A DNA stretch of 6,261 bases, from assembly GCA_021780285.1 (NCBI GenBank), contig JAJXZA010000209.1:1-6261 (forward strand), read 5' to 3'. Each line of letters begins with the position of its first letter. Position 1 is the first letter of the stretch. Positions 5,667-6,261 of this stretch are shown here, piece by piece. The position numbers and the translations under genes were made by a program. The notes under the pieces are model-generated. The model was not told where the DNA came from. It did not search any database and saw only the letters and a program-made list of their open reading frames with translations. The stretch comes from Planctomycetota bacterium (lineage in GTDB: Bacteria > Planctomycetota > Phycisphaerae > WQYP01).

Positions 5667-5722
5667 TGCGCCGGGTTTACCGCAAGAGCCGGGTAGTATG
5701 AATGAGGTATAAGGCGAAATGA

Positions 5723-5747
5723 TTGTGGTGCAGGCATCCCTGCCTGC
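5723..5747. repeat. Hairpin repeat 'TTGTGGTGCAGGC...', copy 2
   Basis: It shares TTGTGGTGCAGGC with copy 1 at 283-306. The stem here is GCAGGCA/TGCCTGC (5730-5736 with 5741-5747) around TCCC. The stem bases differ from copy 1 but pairing is kept, which hints that the structure matters or that the repeat moves as a hairpin. Confidence 0.65.
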
Positions 5748-5750
5748 GCG

Positions 5751-5784
5751 GGGGCTGCGCGACGATCGTTTTTGCCACAGAGTT
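5751..5784 (+). repeat. Terminal-module copy joined to a 'TTTTTGCCACAGAGTT' block
   Basis: GGCTGCGCGACGATCG runs into TTTTTGCCACAGAGTT. It is the plus-strand counterpart of the module at 205-235, with an extra ATC at the join. It follows hairpin repeat copy 2 directly; at the left end of the window the same two modules are also neighbours, though in another relative orientation. Confidence 0.7.
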
Positions 5785-5789
5785 TGCAG

Positions 5790-5825
5790 AGGGCCCCAGA
5801 GATTTTAATTTAATTTAGGGGCCCT
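5790..5825. repeat. 8-bp GC stem with 20-base AT-rich loop
   Basis: AGGGCCCC (5790-5797) and GGGGCCCT (5818-5825) are perfect inverted copies around a loop consisting mostly of A and T. The right arm overlaps the outer end of the palindrome-ended element. No T-run follows the stem, so it is not a standard terminator. Confidence 0.55.
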
Positions 5826-6024
5826 GCGCGACGATTTTAACCGCAGATGACGCAGATGTGCGCAGATGTTGTATGCGGGTGCTCTTCAGCAAAATATCGC
5901 GATTTCTTAGCCGTATACCCAACGTAAAGGGTGTTTTATAAACTCATGACCACTTGGTGCTCTAATTGTGACGCACTGTAAGTTTCTCCTGCCTCTGCAT
6001 TACTCTGCGCGGCCTGCGGGCCGC
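5818..6024. repeat. Palindrome-ended intergenic element, copy 3 (inverted)
   Basis: Read on the minus strand, this follows copy 2 (3577-3796) from end to end: CGCAGAG-type units, CAGGAGAAAC, CAGTGCG, AGAGCA, CAAGTG, GAGTTTATAAAA (with TATAAACT at 5937-5944 on plus), GGTATAC, GAAATC, CGATATTTTG (5890-5899 on plus), CACCCGCAT, then CTGCG units and GGTTAAAATCGTCGCGCAG. The end at 6009-6024 has become a GCGGCC/GGCCGC hairpin. Its outer arms are less alike than those of copy 1. Confidence 0.75.
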
Positions 6025-6076
6025 GAGAGAGTAGATTGGGATAGTAGAAAGTAAAGCTTGGGGTGCTGCGATTGAT

Positions 6077-6094
6077 GCGGCTGGGGACAGCCGC
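6077..6094. repeat. Short perfect hairpin downstream of the carrier-protein-like gene
   Basis: GCGGCTG and CAGCCGC pair over 7 bp around GGGA, 24 bases past the stop codon of the minus-strand gene at 6118. The position suits a transcription end, but no T-run follows on the minus strand, so it is at best an atypical terminator. Confidence 0.4.
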
Positions 6095-6117
6095 GCTTCC
6101 GGGCGGGTCCTTGGGGC

Positions 6118-6261
6118 TTATGGGGTTTTTGGTTCTGCAGGCGATGGGCTGCGGTGGGCATCTATGTAAGTTGCCAAGGTGCTTATGTTGGTTAGTGCGG
6201 GGCGCACGGCGGGGTCTTCAGGTTCGAGAACCACGCCAAAGTGTTTGTCGAGCAGCACGGC
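6118..6261 (-). CDS. C-terminal part of a probable acyl carrier protein (partial)
   Basis: Only the last 47 residues are in the window; the gene enters from the right edge and stops with TAA at 6118-6120. The residues LLDKHFGVVLEPEDP followed by LTNISTLATYIDAHR have the pattern of helices III-IV of acyl carrier proteins: an acidic-hydrophobic helix with FG(I/V), a proline-containing loop, then a hydrophobic 'v..la.yi' helix. A Pro/Ser/Lys-rich tail of about ten residues follows. The DSL motif carrying the phosphopantetheine Ser would be upstream and is not visible, so the call is tentative. As an acyl donor it would fit the co-directional acyltransferase and deacetylase downstream. Another protein with a similar C-terminus is possible. 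Confidence 0.55.
   Translation of the reverse strand, partial: AVLLDKHFGVVLEPEDPAVRPALTNISTLATYIDAHRSPSPAEPKTP

Larger units (their letters stand above)
5596..6117. other. Gene-free region between carrier-protein-like and deacetylase genes
   Basis: The genes on both sides are read on the minus strand, yet 520 bases separate them. The region contains a candidate promoter (5638-5666), a hairpin repeat (5723-5747), a terminal-module copy (5751-5784), a long-stem hairpin (5790-5825), a palindrome-ended element (5818-6024) and a short hairpin (6077-6094). No coding frame is convincing. The arrangement looks like an operon or gene neighbourhood into which repeat DNA has been placed. Confidence 0.55.

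Noticed and set aside
5227..5712. 161-residue plus-strand open frame opposite the deacetylase
   Set aside because: It is antisense to a gene with NodB motifs and has no recognisable domain; GC-rich DNA often gives such frames.

Overview
The window looks like chromosomal DNA from a planctomycete, most likely of the Phycisphaerae type. The main clue is a prepilin-type protein with the FTLIELLVVISIIALLIA leader, a CPSD motif and an H-x9 'ADDHV' tail, a style of pseudopilin that occurs in large numbers in Planctomycetes and related phyla. GC-rich genes are separated by long gaps filled with short dispersed repeats. The assignment rests on protein style only; there is no rRNA or other marker gene in the window.

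Layout. 1-416 has no gene. It is AT-rich at the left edge, then carries repeat modules and a promoter whose -10 lies in a perfect 14-bp palindrome. 420-923 (+) encodes a MarR-family regulator. 924-1593 has no gene and holds repeat copies, a palindrome-ended element and a strong bidirectional hairpin terminator. 1594-2568 (-) encodes a secreted or membrane pseudopilin with a clear ribosome binding site. 2569-4045 is about 1.5 kb without a credible gene; it contains three perfect 16-bp palindromes and a second copy of the palindrome-ended element. 4046-4831 (-) encodes a PlsC-type acyltransferase whose start overlaps by 4 bases (ATGA) the stop of a NodB-type polysaccharide deacetylase at 4828-5595 (-). 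5596-6117 holds a third, inverted copy of the element. 6118-6261 (-) is the C-terminal end of a gene that looks like an acyl carrier protein and runs off the window.

How the genes fit together. Acyl carrier protein, deacetylase and acyltransferase are read in the same direction and could be the downstream end of a lipid or polyene assembly locus, with acyl chains made on the carrier protein and moved by the acyltransferase. The deacetylase-acyltransferase pair is very likely co-translated. The carrier protein is separated from the pair by about 520 bp of repeat DNA, so a shared transcript is uncertain. The MarR and pseudopilin genes converge on the terminator and show no evident link to the lipid genes.

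The most unusual content is non-coding: a family of roughly 200-bp elements with imperfect inverted termini made of repeated CGCAGAT units (three copies), loose copies of the terminal module, two other small repeat families, and an excess of perfect palindromes.
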